Assembly (NCBI GenBank): GCA_963580285.1
Contig: OY757011.1
Location: 151,775,092-151,839,091 of the forward strand
Source of the DNA: Lucinisca nassula
Lineage: Eukaryota > Mollusca > Bivalvia > Lucinida > Lucinidae
Direction: 5' to 3'
DNA length: 64,000 bases
The translations under genes and the position numbers were made by a program. The notes beneath the pieces are model-generated. The model made no database searches and had not been told where the DNA came from. It saw only the letters and a program-made list of their open reading frames with translations. Below are positions 21,240-31,965 of this stretch, piece by piece (within the stretch, counting starts at the first letter, position 1; every line of letters begins with the position of its first letter).

Positions 21240-21815
21240 CCAATCGGAGCAAAATTCTTGGGCTAAACTGCAGACCTGTTAGTATTTTGAGAATAGAAAA
21301 AAATGCGTTTATTCACTAGTTTTAAAATGCTAAGTTTCCAGTCCTTAAGGGCTTTATACTCAACATACTCTCGTTTACACCATCGATTACCGAATTCATT
21401 CAAGGCAGCAGCGATTTCATCTCTACATTTACTGAAATCAATTTTAGAAGGAAACCGATATTTCGGTCCTTTAGAAATTATATTCCTTATCCTAGAATCA
21501 GGAATAATTTTCAAATTGCCAGTAATTACATGACCAGCAGCAGGATAGCAATACACTGAGTTTTTTACAATCACGCGAATCAGGAGTATTTGTATCAATA
21601 TCAAGATCTGAAACAAGTTTATTGAAATTAAAAATGATAGATCTAACGGGTTTGTTATATTTATAGCAAATTATAGGTTTTTCAGTATTTTGAAAATAAG
21701 CAGGAATGGAAGAAAGCACCGAGCTTGCACACTTTAAAGTTTCTTTAATTGAAGATTTTACATCCCCCTCTACACTAATCATCTCAATGTTTGGAGACAT
21801 TGCTTCCATTTGTGG
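21240..21815 (-). pseudogene. Penelope-like element, N-terminal coding part
   Basis: The minus strand reads EKPIICYKYNKPVRSIIFNF, then after a frameshift near 21560 AAGHVITGNLKIIPDSRIRN, KGPKYRFPSKIDFSKC and FGNRWCKREYVEYKALKDW. It ends near IFFYSQNTN. I associate these blocks with the region upstream of the RT in this Penelope-like family, so this fragment complements the RT copies at 11451-13080 and 22990-24560. No GIY-YIG motif was seen in it. Confidence 0.6.
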
Positions 21816-21849
21816 GACTTTTACCAGACACTGAGAGGAAGTGACCTCT

Positions 21850-22423
21850 CATCCAATTTATAAAGCAAGAGTTACAGAGATAGGTTGCAAAATTGATTAT
21901 TAAACTGAAAAACAAATCAAAACATACAAAAGCTTAAGTATCCTAATCATCATAACATCAGAAACGAATATGGATAAAACTAATACTTTTTTCCTGATTC
22001 TTTTCCTATCTAAAACTGATACTTTTTTCCGATACTTTTTTCCTGATACTTTCTTTCCGATTACCTGCGAGAATATACTCCCATGAACACAAAAATGAAT
22101 GCGGAAATATAGTTAGATGCTTTTATTTACAAAACATGAATATGCAAACACAACCATGGTTAAGAGCACAATTTTTACATAAATGTAATTTTATGATAAT
22201 AACAGTTATTTCATTTCAATTATTTATTAATTAGATTGGTCTCTATTCCTAATCAGAATGTGTTAATTGTAATTAGTAAAAATATTTTCACACTGTGTAT
22301 GATTGAGCTAATATCATTTCAACAAACAACAATTAGTTATTTTTTAGATAGATTGGACAATTCCTTTTATTAAGTATAATGATTCCCTTTTAGAGAATTA
22401 AACACTACCTTCTAATTGAGTAT
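21850..22423. other. AT-rich spacer
   Basis: No gene. A short run of diverged GATACTTTTTTCC units occurs at 21985-22065. Confidence 0.5.
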
Positions 22424-22575
22424 GGGACGTTTTTGTCCACCATGTCTTAATCGTGTGGGACGTTTTGTCCACCCTAAAAAAATAATGCGGAACGTTTTGT
22501 CCACCCTGAAAAAAATGATGTGGAACATTTCTCCACCTGGTCAAAAATGGCATGGGACGTTTTGTCCGGCTCCCC
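22424..22575 (+). repeat. ~33-bp tandem repeat (GGGACGTTTTGTCCACC)
   Basis: Five diverged units of 30-33 bp, each carrying GGGACGTTTTGTCCACC or a variant and an A-rich spacer ending AATG. A single inverted copy occurs at 2166-2196. Confidence 0.8.
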
Positions 22576-22810
22576 ATTCATACACCAGGACTTGTGACGG
22601 GAAGTAAGTCCCCACAAAATTAAGCTCTCACTAAAGAGGTAAACTTAGCTACACAATCCTCAGCACATTCAGCTGCCGAAATAATCGAATCGGGAAGGGC
22701 ATTCCACTCTCTAATGGTTTGGGGGAAAAATGATATTTCATAAATGCAAGTTCTTGCAGTAAGGGTCTGAAACATAGTGTGCAATCTGGATGGGGTCATT
22801 AATCGTGGCC
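22576..22810 (-). pseudogene. LINE B 3' end
   Basis: The minus strand reads the LINE B C-terminus SFFPQTIREWNALPDSIISA and CVAKFTSLVRA-stop (22620), followed by the 3' UTR word CCTGGTGTATGAATG. The same block is at 31090-31250 on the plus strand. Only the end of the element is present. Confidence 0.8.
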
Positions 22811-22930
22811 ACAAACTTACTGACCTAATTATCATGGATTTTGCTAAGGCCTTGGACAATGTACCTCACAGGTAGAGGCTATATATAAACTGGATCATTC
22901 CCTTCTTTCTTTCTACTTATACTGCAATCG
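22811..22930 (+). pseudogene. LINE C RT fragment
   Basis: The plus strand reads LTDLIIMDFAKALDNVPHR, RT block 3 of LINE C (compare 37863). It abuts the inverted LINE B end, then becomes unrecognisable. Confidence 0.75.
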
Positions 22931-22989
22931 GTCACATTTGACCATTACTCGCAGGTGTACATTACATACACTCCAGGTTGCTGTGTTGA

Positions 22990-24560
22990 AATAGAAGTTA
23001 AGGCAATGATCAGGAATCGATACAATCAACCCACAGCTCCCATCAGAGACACCAAAGGGAAAGAAGCACAAACATGAAACAACAGACCTAACGGAAACGT
23101 CAATAGCGGAAAGCCAAAAGGATAGTTACTTTCCCACAAAATGGTCAATAGGCTATCCAAAATAAAATAATATAAGCATCACAGACACCCAAAGACACCC
23201 AAAGAAAAATAAACCGCGACAGAAGAGCCGCCTTGGAACGGTCAGCGGAATCGAATTCTACTGGGGGGGGGGGGCTTAAATCGATTTTACGTGGCCACAA
23301 TCCTCGCCCTTACTTCCTTCGCGATTTAGACAAATAATTTGTTCAGTCTGCATGAAAGCCTCCTAACTCATCAGTGCAACATCTCCGTGAACACAAATAA
23401 TCAAACAACCACAGAGATGAAACAACGGTGAGGACTTGACAGCAAGAAACCACTAAAATGCTGGAGCAAAAGAAAACCAACAGTTAGACGGTCGTATAAC
23501 ATTTATGTTGTACCCAATCTTTTTATATCGAAGAATGATTTTACGAAATTGGGTGCTGAAGTCATTGCGGTTATATATTTTTCTGAACTTGTATACTAAG
23601 TCACCATAAAATTGGGGTTCCGATAGACCTTATTGCAGTAGAGATTTAAGTCCAATATTGAATTTTGAAATTAAATCAGAATGACGTCTATAAAATTTTG
23701 AAAAGGCTTTTCGTAGTTTATGGTACCGATAATATGTTCTATAAAAGGATAACCCTGTTAGCCGTTAACAATTTATTAAGAGTGTTGAAGTCAGATACAT
23801 GACTACAAACTCTGGTTAATCGAATTAATTTCGAAATATAAACGCCATAGGATGGCGCACGAGGAACTTCACCAGCCAAAAAGGAAAATTTACAATCTAA
23901 AAATCAAAATCATCGCGTTTATCATAAATTTTGCACAAAACAAACCCATCTAAAATAGACAGATGTAATTCCAAAAACGGGGCCTCGGTATCAGAAGAAT
24001 TCGCTTTATTTAACTGAAGTTCTGAAGGGTAAATTTGACTGATCAAACCATCGAAATAGGTATTATCAATATTTAATAAATCATCCAAGTATCTAGAAGT
24101 GGAGCTAAAATTTTCCATGATTTCAGACTGGTTTTCAGCAGAAAGGGACATCATGAAGTCTCTCTCATAACAAAACAAAAACTAATCAGCCACGAGTGCA
24201 GCGCAATTAGTACCCATCGGAATACCCACAACTTGTCTAAATAACTTAGTAACAAATCTTATATAAAGATTATCAAGTAGAAAGGTGAGAGCTTCACACA
24301 CTTTCTGACATGACCATAAAGTATAATTTTTATGCTCTTCAGAAGTGAAAAACGCATTTCTTACATTAGATGCAAGATAGAGGGAGTATTCCCTATGAAA
24401 TGTCCATTCAATTAAATCATTAAGTTTTTCTTTTATAAGATTATGAGGAAGTGTTGTGTAACAGGTGGAAAAAATCATAAGTAGGCAGATTTGAAGCACG
24501 AAAACGCCTGGATTTCAATTTATTTAAAACTTCATTAGAATTGTTTATAGACCCAAAAAA
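22990..24560 (-). mobile_element. Penelope-like retroelement, RT and tail
   Basis: Minus strand. The RT pieces are LPHNLIKEKLNDLIEWTF (24430), VVGIPMGTNCAALVAD (24230; stop at 24182), FCYERDFMMS, SRYLDDLLNIDN (~24090) and KIYDKRDDFDF (23905). The C-terminal region is more decayed and runs to about 23500. The tail follows, with the shared 3' end at 22990 and a G run near 23263. The 5' side is truncated near 24560 next to a SINE. Confidence 0.75.
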
Positions 24561-24574
24561 ATTCTACCTGATTG

Positions 24575-24865
24575 AAAGCCTACACAGTAATCATGTAATT
24601 ACGGTAGGGGTCTTTAACCTGCACACGAGATGACTCTTCCTGCACAAGGGGCCGGCCTTTAGTTAACGTCCCGATAAGAAAGACGGCGCACTTTTTGGCA
24701 TTCATCCCTGCAAATGTTGCCAATGGAGCGTGTTCGGACACCGAAATAATCATCGCCTCCGGGAATCGAACCGGGGCCTCTAGCATCAGAGGCAAGTGCA
24801 CTAACCACTGAGCTATCCTCATGGGATACTAAAGACCCAGCAGGCCCATGACGTAATTGTGACGC
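24575..24865 (-). mobile_element. SINE3, tRNA-derived
   Basis: On the minus strand the head GATAGCTCAGTGGTTAGTGC (box A) and GGTTCGATTCCC (box B) form a tRNA-like pol III promoter. The body GAACACGCTCCATTGGCA and the tail match the plus-strand copy at 25239-25592. Confidence 0.9.
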
Positions 24866-24985
24866 CACATCGGCGTCGATACAACGTCATGACGTCGGGG
24901 CAACGCCATATCTACGTCGGTGCAACATCGTGACATTGCACCGACGTTGATTTGACGTTGCCCAGCGACGTGTACCTGCTAGGTA
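24838..24985. repeat. ACGTC-rich degenerate repeat
   Basis: A stretch dense in GACGT/ACGTC words (CATGACGTCGGGGCAACG and the like), a diverged ~25-bp GTTG-ACGTC repeat ending at CCTGCTAGGTAGG. Confidence 0.6.
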
Positions 24986-25238
24986 GGATCCACACTGAAG
25001 TGGATTTGCCCATGGCTCTCTGGACGCTCACATCAAGATATACTTGATGGCCAGGAGTCGGATCCAGTCCCTGTTTTGTCTGGTGTCCCACAAGGTTAGA
25101 TACTTGGACAGGTGCTTTTCTTGGTAATTATCAATGATATTCCGGATAACATCAGGTCTTCTGTTTGATTGTTTGCTGATGATTGTGCTTTGTATAGAAA
25201 TATATATACTTCTTCTGAACGCCTTATCTTACAAGATG

Positions 25239-25592
25239 AAGCGTGATAGCTCAGTGGTTAGTGCACTTGCCCCTGATGCTAGAGGTCCCGGGTTCGATCC
25301 CCGGCAGCGGTGATAAAATTTCGGTATCCGAACACGCTCCATTGGCATCATTTGCAGGGATGAATGCCATAAAGTGTACCGTCCTTCGGATAGGGACGTT
25401 AACTGGAGTCCCCCTCCTGTGCAGGGAGAACCATCCACGGTGCAGGTTAAAGAATCCTACTGTAATTACAATATTACTGTGTAGGCTTCCATACTGCGTA
25501 ACTGGAGTGTATGTAATATAATATAAAGCATCTCTGTCCCCTCCTGGGGTTAAGACGAAACCGAAAGAAAGGAAGGAAGAAAGAAAAAAAGA
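25239..25592 (+). mobile_element. SINE3, tRNA-derived, full length
   Basis: The head GTGATAGCTCAGTGGTTAGT (box A) and GGGTTCGATCCCCGGCAGC (box B) resembles a tRNA gene with an 18-nt anticodon region. The body holds GAACACGCTCCATTGGCATC and the tail ends in GAAAGAAAGGAAGG-type purines. It is inserted into LINE C between TTACAAGATGAA and GAATAGCCTAGC. Confidence 0.92.
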
Positions 25593-26030
25593 ATAGCCTA
25601 GCACATTGGGAGGCCGATTGGGAAATAAAGTTCAATATGGCCAAATGCCATTCCATGAGGGTGTCACGCCCCCCCCCCCACACACACATACACACACATA
25701 CAAGTAGATTAAATTCGACATTACTGATAATCTGGATTGGGGTCAACATATATCTGAGATTACATCCAAGGCAACTAGGACATTGGGATTTTTAGACGCA
25801 ATTTGGTTTTTGCTCCTAGGCAGACAAAGGATGTTGCATACAAAACATTGGTTCAATCTCAACTCAAGTGTTCACCACCTGTTTGGCTCCTCCATGTTAA
25901 AACTCAGATTCAACAGGTTGAGAAGATTCAGAGGACGGCTGCCCGATGGACCTGCATGCGATGGCGGAACCGAAGTAGTGTAGGGGAAATGTTCGATGAG
26001 CTGGAATGGACATCGTTGGAGGCCCGTCGT

Positions 26031-26655
26031 TAAATATCAGAAAGGCCTCTGTGTCACTAAATTAGGTATAGTTACGCCTTAATTGCAACCACTGGGTCGA
26101 TATTTCTGCTGGTGGGTGATTCGCTCGTCCCCGAGGGTATCATCAGCTCAGTATCAGTTCCTTAGTGCTGAGGTTGATACTGCGGTGTTGACGTCAGTGC
26201 TCAAGTACTGATTTAAATAACTATATTATATCTTTAATTTTTGCAGCATAAAATTCTAATTGCTCTAAAACTAAGACTGACTTGTCAGGTGAGACATGTA
26301 TCTTAGCGGATTTGGTTTACACATTTTGTTATATTTTAAATTTTGCAAGTCTCGCTACTTTGGACTGACTTTTCCTGATGCCCGGGACTTCCGTGGAGTG
26401 TGGGTCATGTTTGCTGATGTTGGCTCGGTGGGGGACCCTATAAGTCCGCGGGTAGGCTCTCTTGCCTGATGCCTCCAGCTGACCTGTCTCATAGGCTACG
26501 TCGGTCGGTGTGTGCTCGGAGGGGGATGTGCTGTGTTTGCCGGGTCTTGTCCATCATCCGTTTCGGTTTCAAAACTTTGGGGTTGAGACACACTGATGAA
26601 GATTAAATATCAGAAAGGCCTCGGTGTCACTAAATTAGGTATAGTTACGCCTTAA
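26031..26655 (+). mobile_element. hammerhead-bearing repeat, family B, 1.1-unit copy
   Basis: One 573-bp unit plus a repeated 52-bp end: 26031-26082 recurs at 26604-26655. The left copy starts in stem II of the ribozyme and the right one carries it complete, so the insertion is a permuted, slightly longer than unit-length copy. It interrupts LINE C. A second copy lies at 37168-37757. Confidence 0.9.
26587..26628 (+). ncRNA. type I hammerhead ribozyme, family B
   Basis: Stem I GACACA, core CTGATGA (26593-26599), short AT-rich stem II GAT-taaat-ATC, core GAAA (26613-26616), palindromic stem III GGCC, then UC and cleavage after 26622. The stem I partner GGTGTC gives five pairs here, and six in the TGTGTC of the left repeat. 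All core bases are present; stem II is weak, so activity is less certain than for family A. Confidence 0.8.
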
Positions 26656-26755
26656 CTTTAACCTTCTTTTATAAGATACACTCGGATACAGTGTCTCATA
26701 ATAAAGATAAATACTTGACCCTGTGACTACTTCAACTCAAAGAAGGGCATCAAAA

Positions 26756-27075
26756 TTAAAGGCATTTATTCTGTAACAGTAAAACACACGGTGTGTTCAT
26801 AATTGTTTTATTGCCCCCTGTGATATACTGACTATAGCAGATCAAAGGCGGCCCTTAATAGGGTGATTAGTAGCTCTTGTTGAATCCCCTGACTGAGGCA
26901 CTTAAGAGGAAAATCAATAATGTACACCAGTCAACAGTAAGTAATTTATTGATTTTCCCCAAGGAGGCCCCTTACCTGTTGAAGACAGAGCACTTCACTT
27001 CAGTCAGCTCTGAGGGCTACATCATATTATGTAATGAAATGATAGTCCGCAATAATCAAGAATAAATGCCTTTAA
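26756..27075. mobile_element. TTAA-flanked MITE, family M4
   Basis: It is bounded by TTAA at 26756-26759 and 27072-27075, with inverted ends AGGCATTTATTC / GAATAAATGCCT. The flanks join into ATCAAAATTAAACA, exactly the LINE C sequence near 10213, which serves as the empty site. It holds no coding sequence. Confidence 0.85.
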
Positions 27076-27189
27076 ACAGCAGTCAATATCGTAGGTATCA
27101 GGCCTACAGCGATGCCCTGGACTAGAACTATTCCTCAGTGGAACAGTCTTCCCTCCTCTGTGGGAAATGCCAAAACTCCAGAGGAGTTC

Positions 27190-27906
27190 AAAGTAGAAGT
27201 AAAACAAAGATCAGGAATTGATACAATTAACTTACTACATCCATAAAAGACACCAAAGGGAAAGAAATACAAACATTAAGCGAGCAGACCATAATGGAAA
27301 CCCAAACAAAGGAAGGCCATATGGACAGTTACTTTCCCACAAAATGGCCATATGGCCATCCAAAAATAAAAAGACACAAGTGATACACACAGTAAGTAAC
27401 AAACAACAACATAAATAAATCGCCACAGAAGAGCCGCCTTGGAACGGTCAGTGGAAGATTTCCACTGGGGGGCTTAAATCGATTTTACGTGGCCACAATC
27501 CTCGCCCTTACTTCCGTCGCGATTTAGACAAATAATTTGTTCAGTCCGCATGAAGGCCTCCTAACTCATCAGTGCAACATCTCCGTGAACACAGAAATCA
27601 AAGAACCACAGAGGTGAGACAACGGTGAGGACTCGACAGCAAGAAACCACTGAAATGCTGGAGCAAAAGAAAACCAACAGTTAGACTCCGATGAGCCCGA
27701 CCAGAGACAGAGCATCAGGCACCAACCAACATTATCTCTTTAATTTTCAATAAGCCTTTACGTTGGAGCCGTCATAGAATCTGAGGCCTGACCCACCGGC
27801 GTGCAATTAAAGAGGGAAGCAAAGTTGCCAACCGTGATTGGGTTAACTACCATGCATGCAGTCTGTCGTATAATATCAATGTTGTACCCAATCTTTTTAT
27901 ATCTTT
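27190..27906 (-). mobile_element. Penelope-like 3' part with RT C-terminus
   Basis: The minus strand reads IIRQTACMVVNPITVGNFAS and LFNCTPVGQASDSM to the stop at 27758, then the tail to 27190 with the family 3' end. It is inserted into the LINE C 3' region within GAGTTCAAAG/CCCGCATGG. Confidence 0.85.
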
Positions 27907-28595
27907 TTAATCTTTTAAGCCCGCATGGTATAGATTGGGACCCAGAGGTAAGCGTTTCAGTACAACTCTGCAAGCAGATTGTAATTAGTTTTAAGAACTC
28001 ATCCAGTGAGTTTTTTTTTTTCTAAATTCTAAATTTAGCGCACCATCCAACTGAGGTAATGGCCAAGTATGACTGACTCGGTCTATGAAGACAGATAGAC
28101 AGAAACACCAATGAATGATGATTTCTACAGTGCCTTCAGGGAGATCGTTTGGCCTGTCAGGCTCAGCAAACAAGGCACGATGCTTAGTCCGTCAGAAGGA
28201 CAAATATTGGTTTTCATCATGGCTTGGAACAAATTGTTAACTTCCCTACTCGAGATAAGAACACTTTGGATTTGATTCTTACAATTTTACCACGACAATT
28301 TGAAGATATTCAGTCTCCGGACAAACTAAGTGATCAAGATATTGTTTCTGGATTTTTAAATATCTCCATACCACCTATAAAGAAACCTCGTAGAAATGTG
28401 TACTTATACCAAAAGGGTGATTATAAAACTATGAGAAAGGATGCCCTAAACTTTGCAAAAGAGAAATACTTTATTGGTCATTCAGACGCTCTGTCTGTCC
28501 AGGATAACTTTGATTCGATAAAGTCTTTCATTCAAGGTTCGTACGAAAATCATATCCCCTCCAAAACTAGCAGGTCTGTATCTTCAATTCCTTGG

Positions 28596-28690
28596 TTTCA
28601 TGTTTTTGTTTCTTTTCCTTTGGTGTCTCTGATGGGAGCTGTGGGTTGATTGTATCGATTCCTGATCATTGCCTCATCTTCTATTTTAAC
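28596..28690 (+). mobile_element. short Penelope-like 3' tail
   Basis: Only the last ~95 bp of the tail (TTTCATGTTTTTGTTTC to CTTCTATTTT), heavily 5'-truncated, within LINE B. Confidence 0.8.
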
Positions 28691-28790
28691 TTTTCGTTTA
28701 TACTGTCTCACTTTTATTTCTTTTACATTGCCTTGTACGACGCCTCTGCACACACACCTGCATGGTAGTCCTCTTTACGGGGTTGCTGCA

Positions 28791-28941
<151 letters not shown>

Positions 28942-29231
28942 CAGGCAAGGTATCCAACCCCTTAATAAAAGAGGAGGGAACGGGGTTGCTGAATCTGACA
29001 CTTAAAGGGCAGAGGAATTAGTTGGTCAATTCAATGATGCGTTTAATAAAACTGAGTTCAACGAGGTTCCATTGACTGGAAGATCGGCCCCTTTCATGGA
29101 AAATAGTGTTGTATCCTCGGCGGGAGTGATCGAGTTACATAAAGGCTTGAACCCGTCTAAAGCTTTAGGACCTGATGAGCTTTATCCTTTGAGTCCTGAA
29201 GGAACTAGCAAATGAGCTGCGTCCAGGTTTT

Positions 29232-29639
29232 AGGAACTCATTTTTGAATTTTATTTGCCTTCACTGCAGCTGGTGTTGTTCCGTGTGGCGGCCGTAAAAC
29301 GTCTCCCCGTACATCAACCATAGTGCAGTTTATATTTTACTTTTGGTCCTTTGAGATCAGCGTGAATATTCTGAGAAATCAGAAATAAATTATTGGTTTA
29401 GACTCATATTCTAGACCGGTTTTTAATTATTTGGACCCCATTTTGATTTATATCAGTCTTTGAATCGACTGCCTGTTTGAAATTCGCAAATTTGCAGTAT
29501 GTTTCCTCTGGCTTTCGTTGCCGGATCATTACAGGGTCACTGATGAGGCTTTATTAGCCGAAACTACGTAGTATGACCCATCTTCTTTCTTATGAATGTT
29601 TTCATTGCTCTTAAAGGAACTCATTTTTGAATTTTATTT
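29232..29639 (+). mobile_element. hammerhead-bearing repeat, family A, 1.07-unit copy
   Basis: The 25-bp word starting AGGAACTCATTTTTGAA occurs at both ends (29232-29256 and 29615-29639), so the insertion is one 383-bp unit plus a terminal redundancy. The flanks are LINE B codons (ELRP before, HLFQQSLDTGEIP after), so the repeated word belongs to the element and not the target. It carries a complete hammerhead. Confidence 0.9.
29534..29579 (+). ncRNA. type I hammerhead ribozyme, family A
   Basis: Stem I GGGTCA (29534-29539), CTGATGA (29540-29546), stem II GGCT-ttatt-AGCC (29547-29559), GAAA (29560-29563), palindromic stem III CTACGTAG (29564-29571), UA with predicted cleavage after 29573, and stem I partner TGACCC (29574-29579). 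It differs from the 6167-6211 copy only in the stem II loop, so the paired and core positions are conserved between two independent insertions. Confidence 0.88.
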
Positions 29640-30501
29640 ACTCATCTTTTCCAACAATCTCTCGATACGGGTGAAATCCCCAAAGAATGGCGCCTAGCAA
29701 ACATCTGCCCACTTTTCAAAAAAGGAGACAGGGCTCTTGCTCGTACTTATCGCCCGGTGTCACTGACCTATGTTCTATGTAAATTGCTTGAACACATAGT
29801 CTGCTCGAACATCATGGCCCACTTGGATGAACATAAACTTGAGTCAGACAGAAAACATGTATTTAGAAAAAGGCATACATGTAGTTGCGAAATTCAGCTG
29901 AGCACGGATATTAATGATTGGGCAAAAATCTTGGAAAAAGTTGGTCAGGTGGACACATTTATTCTGGACTACGAGAAGTCTTTTGACACCCCACCTCATG
30001 AACTACTTAAATCCAAATTATTTGGTTATGGAATGTGGGGGAAGGGGGGGGGGGGGGCTCCCAAATGGCTAGATTCCTCCCTTTGTTACAGAAAACAGCG
30101 TGTTGTTGTTAATGGTGAATCTAATGAATGAGATTTCAGCCCTTTAAATGAAATGTTATGCAGATAACAAGGAAGAGAACAAATAAAATTGAGGCTTCAT
30201 ACACCTTAGAGGGAACGGTCCTCGAAAATGTGAATGCCATTAAACATCTTGGTGTGCCAATCAAACACGATTTGAGATGGAATACACACATGAGCAACAT
30301 ACAAAGGCGAATATATCAATTGGGTTCCTGGGTAGAAATCTTCATCAGTGTCCTCAGGATGTGAAGGAGACAGCATATAAGGGACTTGCCCGCCCAATAT
30401 TTGAATATGGCAGTTGCTTCTGGGACCAAAGTGGAGTAGTCCTTAATGAAGACATAGAAAAAGTTCAGAATAGAACTGCAAGATTTGTGACAAGCAAAAA
30501 C

Positions 30502-30889
30502 TGCTTTGATGAGTTAGGAGGCCTTCATGCGGACTGAACAAAATATTTTTTCTAAATCGCGATGGAAGTAAGGGCGAAGATTGTGGCCACGTAAAATCGC
30601 TTTAAGCACCCCCCCCCCCCCCCCCACAGTGGAATTCGTTTCCGCTGACCGTTCCAAGGCGGTTCTTCTGTCGCGGTTTATTTTTGTTATGGTTTGTCTT
30701 TTGGGTGTTTGTGTCGCTTCAGCATATTGGCCATTTTGTGGGAAAGTAACTGTCCTTTCGGCTTTCCGCTATTGATGTTTCCATTAGGTCTGTTGTTTCA
30801 TGTTTGTGTTCCTTTCCCTTTGGTGTCTCTGATGGGAGTTGTAGGTTGATTGTATCGATTCCTGATCATTGCCTCCACTTCTATTTTGA
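30502..30889 (+). mobile_element. Penelope-like 3' tail
   Basis: It starts at TTTGATGAGTTAGGAGGCC and ends at the shared CCACTTCTATTTTGA. A C run lies at 30608-30625. It is inserted in the LINE B C-terminal region. Confidence 0.85.
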
Positions 30890-31279
30890 AATTGGGAGCA
30901 TTACTGGAATTCTAGGAAAATTAAGATGGAAGTCTCTCAATAAAAGGAGAAGAGACAGTAGGCTCATATTGTTATACAAAGGTCTAAAGGGTGCTACGAA
31001 CATTCCAACTGATGACCTTGTTCCCACAGTTAGGCACTTTTGAAAGCATCATTCAATGGCGTTTCAAACCCTTACTGCAGGAACTGACATTTATAAAGAA
31101 TCGTTCTTCCCCCAAACCATTAGAGATTGGAATGCCCTTCCCGATTCGATTATTTCGACATCTGAAGGTGCTGATGATTGTGTAGCTAAGTTTACCCCTT
31201 TGGTTAGAGCTAGGGACTAACTTCCCATATCACAGGTCCTGGTGTATGAATGTCATTTGGCATATCACCAGAAACAATT

Positions 31280-31965
31280 CTGATTCTCATTCGCTGGGGG
31301 AACAAGGCAATCCGTTGGTATGCTGGTAGCACCCTTTAAACCTTTTTATTAAAGTATTAGCCTACTGTCTTTTATCATTTTCTTCAGAGACTCCCATCTT
31401 AATTTTCCTAGTATTCCAGTAATGCTCTAATCTAGCAGCTCTATACTGAACATTTTCAATTTCTTCATTAAGGACGACTCCGGGCCGCTGGGGTCCCAGA
31501 TACTGCCATATTCAAAGATTGGGCAAACAAGATCTTTATATGTTGTCTCTTTTACACAGAACACAAGTCAGAGACACGGGCGATAATTACGGGCAAGAGC
31601 CCTATCTCCTTTTTAAGAGTGGGCAAATGTTCGCTAGTAGACATTCTTTGAGGATTTCACTCGTATCAAGAGATTGTTGAAACAGGTTTCCAAAAACTGG
31701 ACCTAACTCTTTTACTATAGTTCCTTCAGGACTCTAGGATGTAGCTCATCGGGTCCTAAAGCTTAAGTGGGGTTTAAGCCTTTAAGTGACTTGATCACAC
31801 CTGCCGATTGCACAACAATATTATCCATGAATGGGGCCGATCTTCTAGTCAATGGAACCTCCGTGAACCCAGTTTTATTTAAAGGCATCATTGAATTGGC
31901 CAACTGGTTCCTCTGCCCTTTCGGAGTCTGATTCAGCAATCCCGGCCGTCCCCTCCTATTTTATT
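31280..31965 (-). pseudogene. LINE B, inverted second copy with RT deleted
   Basis: The minus strand carries the same blocks as 28190-31215, from the RAEEPVGQFNDAF-like linker (31900) through GPDELHPRV-like words and the block 1 region (31600). It then jumps to the C-terminal DLVCPIFEYG and GILGKLRWESLKK words (31500-31390). It lies tail to tail with the plus-strand copy and is more damaged. Confidence 0.75.

Larger units (their letters stand above)
24987..28090 (+). mobile_element. LINE C copy with four later insertions
   Basis: LINE C segments at 24987-25238, 25593-26030, 26657-26755, 27076-27189 and 27907-28090 line up with the copy at 37861-39122. They cover RT block 4 (DPVPVLSGVPQG), the ADD block, the WTCMRWRNRSSVGEMFDELE region, the C-terminus and the 3' UTR with a GATA-like end. 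The gaps are SINE3, a family B hammerhead repeat, a TTAA MITE and a Penelope copy. Confidence 0.85.

Noticed and set aside
25239..25312. A genuine tRNA gene
   Set aside because: Boxes A and B are good, but the same head and an identical downstream body occur inverted at 24575-24865, and it interrupts a LINE, so it is a SINE.
26125..26155. Antisense CTGATGA in family B as an opposite-strand hammerhead
   Set aside because: The second core box reads GAAT (or GAAC), and the stems are poor in both copies, so a both-strand ribozyme is not supported.
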